Counted from the first letter of the stretch, positions 34,039-42,982 are shown. The stretch: DNA of 62,520 nt from Thermoplasmata archaeon (GCA_028864975.1 JAGWLG010000018.1:1-62520); one strand, 5' to 3'. Notes: generated by a model from the letters alone, not told the origin. Program-made: numbers and translations.

Positions 34039-35943
34039 ATGAGCGATTCCCTTCCTTCAACCGCCCTCTTGGTCTTGTCGGTCTGGGTATTGCTGGTCGG
34101 AGGGGCGACCCCCACAGTCGTCGAACCTACGCGGCCCTACGAACCCGGACTTTCCCATCCTGCGCCGCGACCCGCTGAGCACGGGGACGGGGCCGGTGTA
34201 GGGATCGTCGCGACCACCCCACGCGACTGCAGCTATTGTGTCCTGGCCAACTTCTCTGCAGGGCTGGACGCGGCTGATGTGGCCTTCAGCGCGCTAACTG
34301 GCGATCTCTACGTTGCGGAGCATGACTCGGACAGCGTCTCGGTCATCGACCCGAACTCGGGTCGCATCGTGAACTCGATCTCGCTGGCCTCGAATCCTTG
34401 TACGTGCCCGGGTCGCATCGTCGTCGACGACGCGCGCGCGACAGCCTACGTCTTGACTGGCGGGATGAACAGTATCACCGTCGTCAACATCTCGACCAAC
34501 CAGGTCGTCGGTTCCGTGTTGGTGGGGGGGGGGCCCGGGGGAGAGGCACTCGACACCAACACCGGAATCCTCTATGTCACCAACACCGCATCCATGAACA
34601 TCTCGCTGGTCAGTACCCAGACTGACAAGGTTGTCGCGTGGAGGGCCGCGGGTCGCGACCCCGCCGCGGTCGCGTACGATCGCGTGAACGGGGACGTCTA
34701 CGTGGCGAACTTCATGTCCGACAACCTTACGGTCATCGACGGACGGACCCAGCTCACTATCGGAAGCATTCCCACGGGTTCCACTCCGGGCGGTATCGCC
34801 GTGGACCCGTCCTCCGACCTAGTTTACGTCACAAACTTCGGGTCCAATAACGTGTCCATCATCAACGGTTCAACCAACACCGTCCTAGCGTCGGTTCCGG
34901 TGGGTGTCTATCCTCTCGGGGCAATCGTCGACCCCTTCAACGGGGAAGTCTACGTTGCGAACTCCTATTCGAACAACATCTCCGTCATCTCTGGACGCCT
35001 GGGTCAGGTGATCGCCACCATCGGGCCAGTTCCGACTCCCGAATTTTTCGCCTACGACGCCATGAGTGGCTACCTCTACAGCGCGGACGGGCCATCGAAC
35101 GAGGTCTCCTGGATAGCTCCACAACCGGCTCTTCTTGGCCTTCAGGTGACTCCTGGAACCGCGAGCACCACGGTAGGTCGGTCCGTGAGTTTCTCCGCGA
35201 CGCCAGCCTGTTTCCCGGTGGTCTGCGGCCCCGGGATCGTCTACCATTGGGCGGTTTCCAACCCCCTCGGGACAATGGCCTCGCCGGGGGGGGCTGTCGG
35301 GGTGTTCGTCGCGGGGGCCTCAGCAGGCAACCTCACCCTCTACGTGAACGCCACGCTCGCTGGATACAACGCGAGCGGTCAGCCTGTGGCGATCACGATT
35401 CTCCCAGAACTTTCCTCCGTCGGCATCGCTCCTCCATCGGTCGAGCTGTTCCCACGCACCCTCGTCACGCTAACTGCGAACGCGGTCTGCGCCGGCGGGT
35501 CGTGCGCACGCATGGTCAACTACTCATGGATGAGTGACGGGCAGGATGGTACCCTGCTCGGGAGCTCGGGCTCCATCGTGCAGTACCGTGCAGGGAACGT
35601 CTCGGGCACGGAAGCAATCTCCGTCACCGCGACCATCGCAGGAGAGTCCCCGCGAAGCGGCCACGCCAACGTCACTGTGGTCGTCAACCAGTCGCGGGTG
35701 TCCTCTCCCCATTTTGCCTTCGGGCTCTCTCCTAGCGAATGGACCATGATCTTCTCGCTTCTCGCGGCTTCGTTGCTTCTCGCTATCGTGCTCGTATTGC
35801 TCCTCCGGCGCAAGCGCCGGGGTACAACGGCCAATCTGTCTCCGGACTCGAAGAAAGCCGGGAACTCTGACCGTCAAGAAAGAAGGGGAGGATTGGCAGC
35901 CGAACTCGCGGGCCGGTCTGCTGCCCCGGAGCGGAAAGAGTGA
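34039..35943 (+). CDS. YVTN-propeller and Ig-domain surface protein
   Basis: 634 residues. Seen: signal segment (about 8-25), roughly seven YVTN/YncE blades (about 60-360; repeated phrases such as D-V-Y-V-A-N and L-V-Y-V-T-N-F-G-S-N-N-V-S-I-I), two Ig-like domains (about 365-560), one transmembrane helix (about 570-592) and a basic tail. Known: YVTN propellers occur in archaeal surface layers and bind polymers or cells. A TATA-like GCTATAGAA lies near 33971. The next gene on the strand is a secreted Kelch protein, so both may act outside the cell. Confidence 0.78.
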   Translation: MSDSLPSTALLVLSVWVLLVGGATPTVVEPTRPYEPGLSHPAPRPAEHGDGAGVGIVATTPRDCSYCVLANFSAGLDAADVAFSALTGDLYVAEHDSDSVSVIDPNSGRIVNSISLASNPCTCPGRIVVDDARATAYVLTGGMNSITVVNISTNQVVGSVLVGGGPGGEALDTNTGILYVTNTASMNISLVSTQTDKVVAWRAAGRDPAAVAYDRVNGDVYVANFMSDNLTVIDGRTQLTIGSIPTGSTPGGIAVDPSSDLVYVTNFGSNNVSIINGSTNTVLASVPVGVYPLGAIVDPFNGEVYVANSYSNNISVISGRLGQVIATIGPVPTPEFFAYDAMSGYLYSADGPSNEVSWIAPQPALLGLQVTPGTASTTVGRSVSFSATPACFPVVCGPGIVYHWAVSNPLGTMASPGGAVGVFVAGASAGNLTLYVNATLAGYNASGQPVAITILPELSSVGIAPPSVELFPRTLVTLTANAVCAGGSCARMVNYSWMSDGQDGTLLGSSGSIVQYRAGNVSGTEAISVTATIAGESPRSGHANVTVVVNQSRVSSPHFAFGLSPSEWTMIFSLLAASLLLAIVLVLLLRRKRRGTTANLSPDSKKAGNSDRQERRGGLAAELAGRSAAPERKE

Positions 35944-35980
35944 CTTTCAGAGTGGATTCGGCGAATCGTTTTTCTACTCG

Positions 35981-38932
35981 GTGAGGAATGCCCTTCCCAT
36001 GCTTTCCAGTGGTGTGACCTTTTCGAGACCTCGCCGCTCTATCGCAGGAACGACATCGGTTCGTCTGTTCGTGGTCCTGTTCATCTCCTTCGCGATGGTT
36101 CTCAGCAGTTCCTCATTGCGAGCGGCCGCGAACAAGGTCGAGGAGAAGGGGCTTGCAGGCATAGGTACGGTTTCGACCGCAGCCGCGCTTGCGACCGACC
36201 ACGCCCAGAGCGCGCTCGCGGAGGCTAAGGCCTCTCTTGCAACAGGGGAAGGTCCGAGTGCACGGAGCTCGCCCGTGGGTGAACCGTCGGGTCCTCCGAA
36301 GCAGCTTCGCCAGGCGACGACACAGCCCTCGTGTGGGGTCGGAGGATCGAACTCATCGCTCTGTGCAATCGAATCGAGAGATTGGGAGATCTCCGTCGCC
36401 ACACCGTTCTCCAGCCTCACCTCGAACGCCCACCCCCTCCAGCTCGGGAAGACCTTGGCTCTGACGGCGGTGACGGCGACCGCCGAGCCGTACTGGTCCT
36501 TTCAGTGGTTCGACCTGCCCATCGGATGCTCAACCAAGAACCTGTCGGTCCTGAGCTGCGTACCGACTGTGGGAGGGGCATATCAGGTCACAAGCTTGGC
36601 GTCGGGTCCGTTCTCGCACTACGAAACGGGTCAAGTCTCACTCGCCATCCTGAACGGTGGCAATGCCACAACGTCCGGGCCGGCTCAGACGACTCCTGAC
36701 CTTCAGGTAACGCTGCCCGGTTCGTCCAATCCGCCGCCGCCGGGTGTGTGGGGAGAAGCTCTGGCGTACGATTACTGGGATGGGTACGTGGTTCTCTTCG
36801 GGGGGAACAACGGTGGAACCCTCTCTGGGGACACTTGGGTCTGGAACGATAACGGTTGGGGGGAACTCTGGGCTGCATCTGCTTGCGCTTCGGGACAGAC
36901 TAGTTGCAAACCGTGCTCCCAGGCGCCCTACGGGTGCCCCACGGCCCGCCAAGTGCCGAGCGCAGCGACGGATCCAGAAGACCGGGGTGTCTTGATGTTC
37001 GGAGGGGCGAACTGTGGACGCGGCTGTGGAGGGTTCGGTTACTTCGGCGACACATGGCTCTTCGCAGGGGGTACCTGGATGAACCTGAACCCAACCAATT
37101 CTCCTCAGTCGGGATGGGGGGCCGCACTCGCGTACTACTATCCGTTGAGCGAGTCCATCCTTTGGGGAGGGGAGACCTCGGTATCCGGCACAGGTGAGTA
37201 TTATGAATTCGTCGGGGGGCTCAATCCGACCTGGAATCTCATGGGACCGATTTCCCCGACCCAACCCTTGAACTACCTCTGGGCTCCCTCGATGGTCTGG
37301 GACGGCCCCGACAACTACGACTTCCTCTTCGGCGGACAGGCCCCTGGCTCGGGGGCGGCCCAGGGCACCGCCTGGTCGTTGATCTGGTCCAACAGCTTGA
37401 ACGAATGGTTGTGGCAACAACTGTGCAAGGTCTGCGGGACGGCCCCGACAGCAAGGTATGGGGAGTCCATGCAGGCGGACGGGGGTGACAACATCGCGGT
37501 CTTCGGCGGCACCTCCGGGTCCAACTCGTACTTCAATGACCAATGGTCATGGCAGAATGGGAGTTGGTGGCCGATCACGGCTCCCCAGGGTCCAACTGAT
37601 TCATTGCTCAACATGCCAGTCGCCAGCCGTGCCCTTTCCGGCGCCGCAACTTTCAACGAGTACTTCGGTGGATCAACCGCCACTAACATACTCGTGATCT
37701 TCGGTGGGCAGGCCCCCAGCAGCAACGGGCTCGCTCAAGGCGGCACATGGGCCAACATTCACGGCAGGTGGTGGACCCCGGCGGGCCCTCCGAGTCGCTC
37801 CATCGCGAACTACGCGTTCGACCCCTCTACCGGATGGGGGTACGAGTTTGGGGGTATCAGTTTCACATCCAATCCGCAATGGCAATCGGTACTGACGGAT
37901 ACGTGGGAGTTTACTGGCTGGACCCAGACGTCCTCTTCAGATCCCTTTACAAACTGGTACTCGTGTTTGGGTTGCGCTTCCACCCATCCCGGAACTGCGT
38001 GGACCGGCCTCTCGGATGCAGTAACCGCCACCCTCGGGGAAAGCGACGGGTCGGCCATGGCCTACGACGCGAACGACGGGTACGTGCTCTATGTCTTTTG
38101 CCCCGTGTTTACAAGCACTGGAGGTGCGGACTGCACGAACCTAGGTACGTATGCGTTGCAGACCTGGAAGTTCACCCCGAGTTCCTCTGGCCCGGGGGGA
38201 ACAGTTGGAACGTGGACCCTCTTGACACCAGCCCTTGAACCTCAAGTCTGTCAGGACTTCTCCATGAGCTACGACTCCGCGGACAACTACATTGTCCTCG
38301 AGGGGGGATACGACTGCGTCACGAGCTCATACTCCGACCAGACATGGAAGTACTCAGGCGGGAGCTGGTCGGACCTGGGAGTAGCAGGACTCGACACCCA
38401 TGGTAGAACGGCTGGTGCGATCACCGATGCGGGGTCGAGCTATGGCGCAATGCTGTTCGGGGGTGCATACTACCCGGGGACGAGCGGGCCGGGGGTAACC
38501 TGCGACACTGGTGCGGTGTGCTACTATCAGAACACCTGCTTTTTCAAAGGGGGGGCTTGGAGCTGTAGCGTTCCTTCGACTTCACCGCCTCCACGATCGT
38601 TTCTTGGCCTTGCCTCAGACGGGACAGGGGATGTTTGGGTACAGGGGGGTTATGTGACGACAGGCGCATGTGGGGGTAGCAGCAGCAACTTCTGCTCGGA
38701 TGATTGGGAATACTCACTTTCGTCGGCTACTTGGACCCAAAAGTGTTTCTCTTGCGGGCCAGGAGCCCTCGCCAACGGGTTCATGGGTCCGCTCGTTACA
38801 CCCGGTTCTGGCGGCTCCCACGACATCGTCTTGATTGGCGGCACCCAGGAAACGACTGCGGGAATCCGATACTGGGGTGGGGTCTGGATCCTTCAGCCAT
38901 CGAGCAACACGTGGGAGTTGATGAATTACTGA
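35981..38932 (+). CDS. Secreted Kelch-repeat protein without a membrane anchor
   Basis: 983 residues from a GTG (ATG at 35999 is an alternative). Seen: signal segment (about 25-48), a short spacer, an Ig-like part, then about twelve Kelch or galactose-oxidase-like repeats (D-G-Y-V-V-L-F-G-G-N, D-T-W-x-F-x-G-G-x-W and variants). Many cysteines suggest disulphides. Unlike the other surface proteins here it ends without a transmembrane helix, so it is released or held by partners. It is only 37 nt downstream of the propeller gene and may share its transcript. Confidence 0.75.
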   Translation: MRNALPMLSSGVTFSRPRRSIAGTTSVRLFVVLFISFAMVLSSSSLRAAANKVEEKGLAGIGTVSTAAALATDHAQSALAEAKASLATGEGPSARSSPVGEPSGPPKQLRQATTQPSCGVGGSNSSLCAIESRDWEISVATPFSSLTSNAHPLQLGKTLALTAVTATAEPYWSFQWFDLPIGCSTKNLSVLSCVPTVGGAYQVTSLASGPFSHYETGQVSLAILNGGNATTSGPAQTTPDLQVTLPGSSNPPPPGVWGEALAYDYWDGYVVLFGGNNGGTLSGDTWVWNDNGWGELWAASACASGQTSCKPCSQAPYGCPTARQVPSAATDPEDRGVLMFGGANCGRGCGGFGYFGDTWLFAGGTWMNLNPTNSPQSGWGAALAYYYPLSESILWGGETSVSGTGEYYEFVGGLNPTWNLMGPISPTQPLNYLWAPSMVWDGPDNYDFLFGGQAPGSGAAQGTAWSLIWSNSLNEWLWQQLCKVCGTAPTARYGESMQADGGDNIAVFGGTSGSNSYFNDQWSWQNGSWWPITAPQGPTDSLLNMPVASRALSGAATFNEYFGGSTATNILVIFGGQAPSSNGLAQGGTWANIHGRWWTPAGPPSRSIANYAFDPSTGWGYEFGGISFTSNPQWQSVLTDTWEFTGWTQTSSSDPFTNWYSCLGCASTHPGTAWTGLSDAVTATLGESDGSAMAYDANDGYVLYVFCPVFTSTGGADCTNLGTYALQTWKFTPSSSGPGGTVGTWTLLTPALEPQVCQDFSMSYDSADNYIVLEGGYDCVTSSYSDQTWKYSGGSWSDLGVAGLDTHGRTAGAITDAGSSYGAMLFGGAYYPGTSGPGVTCDTGAVCYYQNTCFFKGGAWSCSVPSTSPPPRSFLGLASDGTGDVWVQGGYVTTGACGGSSSNFCSDDWEYSLSSATWTQKCFSCGPGALANGFMGPLVTPGSGGSHDIVLIGGTQETTAGIRYWGGVWILQPSSNTWELMNY

Positions 38933-39301
38933 TCGGGGCTCCCTCGGCCTCCTCGCGGTGACCTTACCGGGAACTCTCGTCCCCGCTTCGGGGCGGACCG
39001 GACCGATGGGCCGACGGTTGCCCCTCGTGGCCCTCAGGTCGAAGACAGCGCCGACCGTCCGATCGCGGACTCGCAAGCGGGGGGACCCGTCATCGGGGGG
39101 GAAGGCGGCCCGTCAGGCGCCGATCCGCTGACGGAGCCGAGGCTCGTGCCCCCGCTGACAAGCGAGAAGCAAAGACGAGCCTCGGGAGGACGTGTCCCGA
39201 GGGCTCGCGCCCGATGCGATACGTCCGAAATGGACGAACCCCGATTGGTTCGGCCGAGGCCTCCCTCGAAAAGGGAGGGAGGCCGAGGGCCCCCCGTCCA
39301 T
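38933..39301. other. Gene-free stretch with one palindromic element
   Basis: No supported gene. An element lies at 39188-39226 (GGACGT, ACGTCC, followed by GAAATGG). A GGGGTCC-like word and hairpin CCCCGCTTCGGGGCGG occur near 38980. Confidence 0.5.
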
Positions 39302-39781
39302 TCAGGGACCGAGCACCGCCATCGACGCGTTGCGCCCGAGGGAGAGCTGGAGGCGGCCCCGATACTCCTTGACCCAGGCCCCCGCGAGGCGGACGCGCTG
39401 CCCTGGCTGGAGCTTCGTGGTCTGAGGCCCCCAGAGGACCAACTTCACCGTGCCCGACGCGTCCTGGAGCACGGCGTCAGCGACTTCGGCGGGACCACGG
39501 GAGGTGACGACTTCGCGGGTGGGACCGACAGAGGCCACGGTGGCCTCCAGGGTGGCTTCTGCGTTGGGGCGGAGGGCGGCAATCCCCGCTGAGGCGGGGG
39601 CGGCGCTGGCGAGGGGTCCCCCTTCTCCCCAAGAAGCCGAAGGACCGGTGGCAGGGGACCCCGAGCGAGGCCCCGTTCCCTGGCCCAACGGGGCCGAAAT
39701 GGGGCGGCCGCAGGTCGGGCAGGTGGCGCGGTCGGCGTTGGCGGCTGGTTCGGAGGCGCTGTTGGCGCTGCTCGCGGACAT
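39302..39781 (-). CDS. OB-fold nucleic-acid-binding protein with zinc knuckle
   Basis: 159 residues from the ATG at 39781. Seen: C-P-T-C-G-R-P-I near residue 22, a Gly/Pro filler that coincides with an in-frame palindromic element (about 39640-39690), then a domain with V-A-D-A-V-L-Q-D-A-S-G-T-V-K-L-V-L-W-G and Q-P-G-Q-R-V-R-L. Known: this strand pattern with D-x-(S/T)-G-x-(I/V)-x-(L/V)-x-(L/V)-W is the RPA/SSB OB fold that binds single-stranded DNA. The start codon lies in a palindrome shared with two other genes. A role in replication or recombination of the element is likely. Confidence 0.68.
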   Translation of the reverse strand: MSASSANSASEPAANADRATCPTCGRPISAPLGQGTGPRSGSPATGPSASWGEGGPLASAAPASAGIAALRPNAEATLEATVASVGPTREVVTSRGPAEVADAVLQDASGTVKLVLWGPQTTKLQPGQRVRLAGAWVKEYRGRLQLSLGRNASMAVLGP

Positions 39782-39800
39782 CGGTGAGATTGTCCGCGAG
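39771..39800 (-). promoter_or_regulatory. Start-codon palindrome of the OB-fold gene
   Basis: On the coding strand CTCGCGGACA, a spacer of nine bases, then ATGTCCGCGAG: a perfect 10-bp inverted repeat whose right arm contains the start codon. Shared with genes at 42253 and 55031. Confidence 0.65.
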
Positions 39801-39828
39801 ATGCGATGGCTCGTGGGGCTGTGGCCCA

Positions 39829-40060
39829 AGCCCGCCGAAGGCGGGCATGCGCCCGAAGGGCGCATCTCGTGCACACGGAGCGGAGCGCAAGCGGAGCGGA
39901 GTGTGCGCGTTCGATCGCTCCGACCAGGACCCGGACTTCCTCCACTCGTTCACGCGAGACGACCAGCTCCTTTGGGTGCGGCCGAGCGGAGACCCACATG
40001 CGTCGGAGCTCGGCCGCACCGCGGCCCCCCAAAGGTCAGCTGGGCCTTCTCCGAGCTACA
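39829..40060 (+). ncRNA. Structured RNA candidate, copy A
   Basis: Starts with tandem hairpins (GCCCGCC-gaa-GGCGGGC, ATGCGCCC-gaa-GGGCGCAT, then a GCACAC/GTGTGC stem), followed about 55 nt later by a long stem: CCAGCT (39963-39968) with AGCTGG (40038-40043), CCTTTGGG (39969-39976) with CCCAAAGG (40028-40035), and GTGCGGCCGAGC (39976-39987) with GCTCGGCCGCAC (40008-40019). A second copy at 43755-43970 keeps every stem with different bases. Plus-strand sense is suggested by G-U pairs in copy B. Confidence 0.6.
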
Positions 40061-40205
40061 GGGCGGCGACCCGGGAGGGGAGCGCGAAGCGCGTTGGGGA
40101 GGTGTCCCTTCCTCCCCAAACGACAACAAGATGCGCCCCGCCTGCGGGTGAGGAGGCGGCCCAAGGAAGGACAAGGCGGGGGCTTGCGGCCCCCGCCCCC
40201 ATGCT

Positions 40206-40544
40206 TCACCCGTCGTCGTAGTCCGACCCCGGCATGACCGCAAGCTCCCGGGCCCTCACCTCCGACATCCAGTCGTGCGGCGCGGCGAGGAGCTCCTCCG
40301 CGTCCTCCACGTGGACGGGGTGGAACCGAGGAGCGGGGGGCAGGGGCCGCTCCGAGGCCGGACCTTGTCGCGGTGTCCTTTCAGGACCCGCGATAGGTCC
40401 AGGGCCGTTGTGGAGCCCCCGGCACCGACCGCACCCCGTCCCCACCGGTGACGCTTCGTCCGCGCGGGGGCAGGTGTCCTGCGGCGCGACCGACACCCTC
40501 GCGCAGAACCTCGCCAGCTTGACCTGGTCGTGGAAGACCTGGAC
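40206..40544 (-). pseudogene. 3' fragment of the zinc-tail gene carrying an inserted palindromic element
   Basis: Homologous to the C-terminus of the protein at 44119-45225, from Q-V-F-H-D-Q through the zinc site C-G-R-C-R-G to the shared end P-G-S-D-Y-D-D-G. The only start in frame is a GTG at 40496, inside the homology, and the frame begins right after the upstream toxin stop, so this is a 5'-truncated copy. Compared with the full gene it has about 25 extra residues after C-R-G-L-H-N-G (DNA 40329-40403), exactly a palindromic element (GGACCT at 40360-40365, AGGTCC at 40395-40400). It could still give a short protein. Confidence 0.65.
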
Positions 40545-40604
40545 GGCGACATCCGGGCCGCTGCGGCGAGGGCTGCGCGGGCGGCCGCCACCCGCCCCCT
40601 GCGA

Positions 40605-40952
40605 TCAGCGCTCGTCGTCCAGGCGCTCGACGGCCTCTCGCAGGCGCGCGAGGCGGCGGTAGAAGTCCTCTCCGGGCCCGATGCGCGGGCCGAATCCGAA
40701 GAAGACGAGGTCTCGCCCTCGGCGGAAGAACGAGCCCCGCCAGTGTTCCATCACGTGGAGCGAGAAGAGACCCTCGCGCGCGACCCGTTGGTTCTGTCGG
40801 GTCTCTTCGACGTACCAGTCGCGCCCCCGTTGCACCGGGTCGTCGGCCAAGGCGAGGGCGTGAAAGGCCGTGATGAAGGTCTCGCGGACCTCGACGGACA
40901 AGGCGAGGAACTCGCTGTCCGCGAGGAGCTTTCGACGAACGCGGAACGGCAC
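40605..40952 (-). CDS. Toxin-like protein of a type II toxin-antitoxin pair
   Basis: 115 residues from a GTG. Seen: a basic N-terminus, helices, then a beta-rich C-terminal half with E-H-W-R-G-S-F-F-R-R-G-R-D-L-V-F-F-G. Strong similarity to RelE/ParE is not evident, but the size, basic charge and position 7 nt after a small antitoxin-like gene fit a type II toxin. Its stop is in frame with the zinc-tail fragment that follows. Confidence 0.5.
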   Translation of the reverse strand: MPFRVRRKLLADSEFLALSVEVRETFITAFHALALADDPVQRGRDWYVEETRQNQRVAREGLFSLHVMEHWRGSFFRRGRDLVFFGFGPRIGPGEDFYRRLARLREAVERLDDER

Positions 40953-40959
40953 GGGCTCC

Positions 40960-41175
40960 TCAGTACGGCTGCCGTCGGCTCTTCGCGATGAGCTCCTCGA
41001 TCGGTCCCTCGGGCTCCTCGTCGCGGATGCGTCGGGCGACCTCGGCGGCCGTCATGCGCGCCGGATGGCTCGCGAGCAACGCCCGGATGACGTCGTCGTA
41101 CGTCTCGCCCCCCGCCTTGAGCGACTCCAACAGACGGCGCGTCTCCTGGGTCACCGCGATGGTCGTAGCGGCCAT
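40960..41175 (-). CDS. Antitoxin-like protein (shared family with two neighbours)
   Basis: 71 residues from the ATG at 41175. Seen: A-T-T-I-A-V-T-Q-E-T-R-R-L-L-E-S-L-K-A-G-G-E-T-Y-D-D-V-I. The pattern T-x-x-V/I-x-x-x-T-x-x-x-L-x-x-L/V-K-A-x-G-x-x-Y-D/E recurs in the antitoxins at 41790 and 43322, so all three are paralogues, similar to the ribbon-helix-helix-like VapB/DUF7557 group of archaea. Confidence 0.6.
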   Translation of the reverse strand: MAATTIAVTQETRRLLESLKAGGETYDDVIRALLASHPARMTAAEVARRIRDEEPEGPIEELIAKSRRQPY

Positions 41176-41299
41176 AGAAATGCTCCATAATGGACATGGG
41201 GTGAGAGTACTTAGCGGTGCGGAGCGCCTCCACCTACCCGTGGCCCCGCGATCTCCGACGCGGGTCGGGCGGCCGCACCGAAAGAGCTCCCTCACAGCG

Positions 41300-41493
41300 G
41301 GAACCGACCGGAAGACCGGGCCGAGGACGGGGGGCCTTCCACCGTCAGAGGGAGGACCGTGTCCGAGCTACCGCGAGGAGCAGGTCCGGTAGCACGGCTC
41401 TTTCGGGAGGACCCGGCGTCCGCGGTCCCACCCTGACGACGGGTCCGCAGGTGGGGCAGGCCGAAGACGAGGGAGAGGATGCCGGCCGCGTCC
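41300..41493 (-). repeat. Palindromic element next to a zinc-knuckle gene fragment
   Basis: GGACCCG (41409-41415) and CGGGTCC (41440-41446) with an adjoining hairpin-like copy at 41363-41398. The minus strand upstream reads S-A-C-P-T-C-G-P, like the start of the OB-fold protein (T-C-P-T-C-G-R-P), so a broken piece of that gene appears joined to the element. Confidence 0.45.
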
Positions 41494-41802
41494 CTACGTG
41501 CGCCGCCGCAACTCGGCCAGGGTTCGGGCCGTCACCCCCGCAGCGCGTTCGACCAGGACCACGATGATCGCCTCGTCGCGTACGACATAGAAGACGCGGG
41601 TCCTCTTGTCGAGATGGAAACGCCAGACCCCGCGCAGGTCCCGAAGCTCCTTCACCTGTAGCCAAGGATAGGACCGATGCGGACCGGAGCGAAGGTACTC
41701 CAGGTCCTCGCGCAGACGACGTTTGAGCACGAGGGAGAGATGTTCTGTCTCCCTGTCAACCTCGGGGAGCCTCTTGACCTGGTAGAGGCTCACACCCCCC
41801 AC
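41494..41802 (-). CDS. RelE/ParE-family toxin
   Basis: 102 residues. Seen: helical N-terminal half (L-V-L-K-R-R-L-R-E-D-L-E-Y-L), then Y-P-W-L-Q-V-K-E-L-R-D-L-R-G-V-W-R-F and R-V-F-Y-V-V-R-D-E, the RelE/ParE core with basic strand residues. It overlaps the antitoxin gene by 13 nt. Paralogous to the toxin at 43008 (Y-P-F-L-P-V-K-E-V, V-W-R-F, Y-R-V-F-F-K-V). Confidence 0.72.
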   Translation of the reverse strand: MGGVSLYQVKRLPEVDRETEHLSLVLKRRLREDLEYLRSGPHRSYPWLQVKELRDLRGVWRFHLDKRTRVFYVVRDEAIIVVLVERAAGVTARTLAELRRRT

Positions 41803-42011
41803 CTGCGGTAGAGTTCCTCGATGGGTCGGGCCCGCGCGAGGGACCGGGGAGCGATGCGACGCTTCAACTCCTTGAGAAGGACGGGCGAGTAGCTCTCCTC
41901 CACGAGAGCAAGGAGGAGGTCGTCGTAGCTCTCACCGGCCGCCTTGACCGCCTGGAGCACCTTGAGGGTGCTCTGGCGGATCGTGATGGTCGTCTGAGGG
42001 TCCGCGAGCAT
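41790..42011 (-). CDS. Antitoxin of the RelE-like pair
   Basis: 73 residues from the ATG at 42011; the frame extends to 42065, but a TTATCTA box at 42036-42042 is 25-31 nt upstream of this ATG, as expected for a leaderless start. Seen: T-T-I-T-I-R-Q-S-T-L-K-V-L-Q-A-V-K-A-A-G-E-S-Y-D-D-L, a paralogue of the neighbouring antitoxins. Confidence 0.65.
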   Translation of the reverse strand: MLADPQTTITIRQSTLKVLQAVKAAGESYDDLLLALVEESYSPVLLKELKRRIAPRSLARARPIEELYRRWGV

Positions 42012-42233
42012 CGCTCCGAGTAATGGACGGGTCATAGATAACGGCTCCCTTCGCGCGTCGGACACGGTACGGGCCGCGCCTTGGGTCTCGCCCCGCCGTG
42101 CGTCCGGGTGGCGCGGCCGAGGGACCCGCGGCCCCCGTCCGGGTCCCTAGGGAAGACCGTCCGAGTCGGGGAACCCGACGAGGCAGGTCGGGTATCGGCG
42201 GTGCTGGCGGGTTCGGAGGCGGTCTTGCCGCTT

Positions 42234-42263
42234 CTCTCGGACAACCCTACCGATGTCCGAGAG
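42234..42263 (+). promoter_or_regulatory. Start-codon palindrome at the SRPBCC gene
   Basis: CTCTCGGACA, nine-base spacer, ATGTCCGAGAG: perfect 10-bp arms with the changed base compensated relative to the copies at 39771 and 55021. Its left flank matches the OB-fold gene's 5' region on the other strand. Confidence 0.6.
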
Positions 42264-42813
42264 GAGCGGTGAGGTGCGAAGTTCAAGTCCTGGACGGCTT
42301 GAGGCGGCGATGAGCCGCGGCCCTTCTCGCGAACGATTCCCGGGCCCGGACTACCGCGTATCGGTTGTTGTGCGGGCCCCAAGGGAGTTCGTGTTTCGGT
42401 GGTTCACTCGATTCAACCCCTCTTGGCCGAAGCTGACCGGAGAGCGCTACCTGCATCGACTGATCTCGGACGAGGGTCCGACCCAGGTCTTCGAGAACCT
42501 GGGGTGGACCCCCTCCGGGTGGTTCTGGTCCAGGCACACCATGACCCTCCACCCCCCCGAGAGCTGGCATGATGAATCCACCGGGAACCACGCCGACATT
42601 TCCTTCGACTACCGTCTCGCGTCGCTCGGTCCGACACGGACCCGCCTGGAGCAACTCTGGCGAGTGCAGTGGAAGGAATTGACGACTCTCCAGCAGCGAA
42701 GGGCCTACACCATGGCCTCCATCCGCCGCACCGGTCGGAAGGAGTGGGACCTCCGAGCGCGCGCCTGCGAACGGGCGTGGCGCGCGCGCGAAACTCAAGG
42801 GAGAACGGGCTAG
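42253..42813 (+). CDS. SRPBCC/START-like ligand-binding protein
   Basis: 186 residues from the ATG in the palindrome; ATG at 42310 is the alternative. Seen: Y-R-V-S-V-V-V-R-A-P-R-E-F-V-F-R-W-F-T-R-F, beta strands (H-T-M-T-L-H-P, D-I-S-F-D-Y-R) and a long C-terminal helix (W-K-E-L-T-T-L-Q-Q-R-R-A-Y). Known: V-x-A-P-x-x-x-V-(F/W)-x-x-(F/I) with a long last helix is the helix-grip fold of polyketide cyclase-like and activator-like proteins, which bind hydrophobic ligands. Ligand unknown. Confidence 0.62.
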   Translation: MSERSGEVRSSSPGRLEAAMSRGPSRERFPGPDYRVSVVVRAPREFVFRWFTRFNPSWPKLTGERYLHRLISDEGPTQVFENLGWTPSGWFWSRHTMTLHPPESWHDESTGNHADISFDYRLASLGPTRTRLEQLWRVQWKELTTLQQRRAYTMASIRRTGRKEWDLRARACERAWRARETQGRTG

Positions 42814-42868
42814 TAGGGTCGGTCCCTCCCTCCCACGGGACCGACCCGCAGGGCCGGGGCCCTCCCCC

Positions 42869-42982
42869 CTACGCCTCGCTCCCTGGTAGGCACGCCACCT
42901 CCCGAGTCCTCACCTCCGCGAGGTGGTCGCAGGGCGAGCGGAGGGTCTCGGTCGGGTCGTCGACGCGGATGGGACGCAAGAC
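42869..42982 (-). pseudogene. C-terminal fragment of the zinc-tail gene
   Basis: Minus-strand translation reads V-L-R-P-I-R-V-D-D-P then L-A-E-V-R-T-R-E-V-A-C-L-P-G-S-E-A-stop, matching F-R-P-I-H-V-E-D and M-S-E-V-R-A-R-E-V-A-V-L-P-G-S of the gene at 44119. No start; a broken copy just downstream of a RelE-like toxin. Confidence 0.6.
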
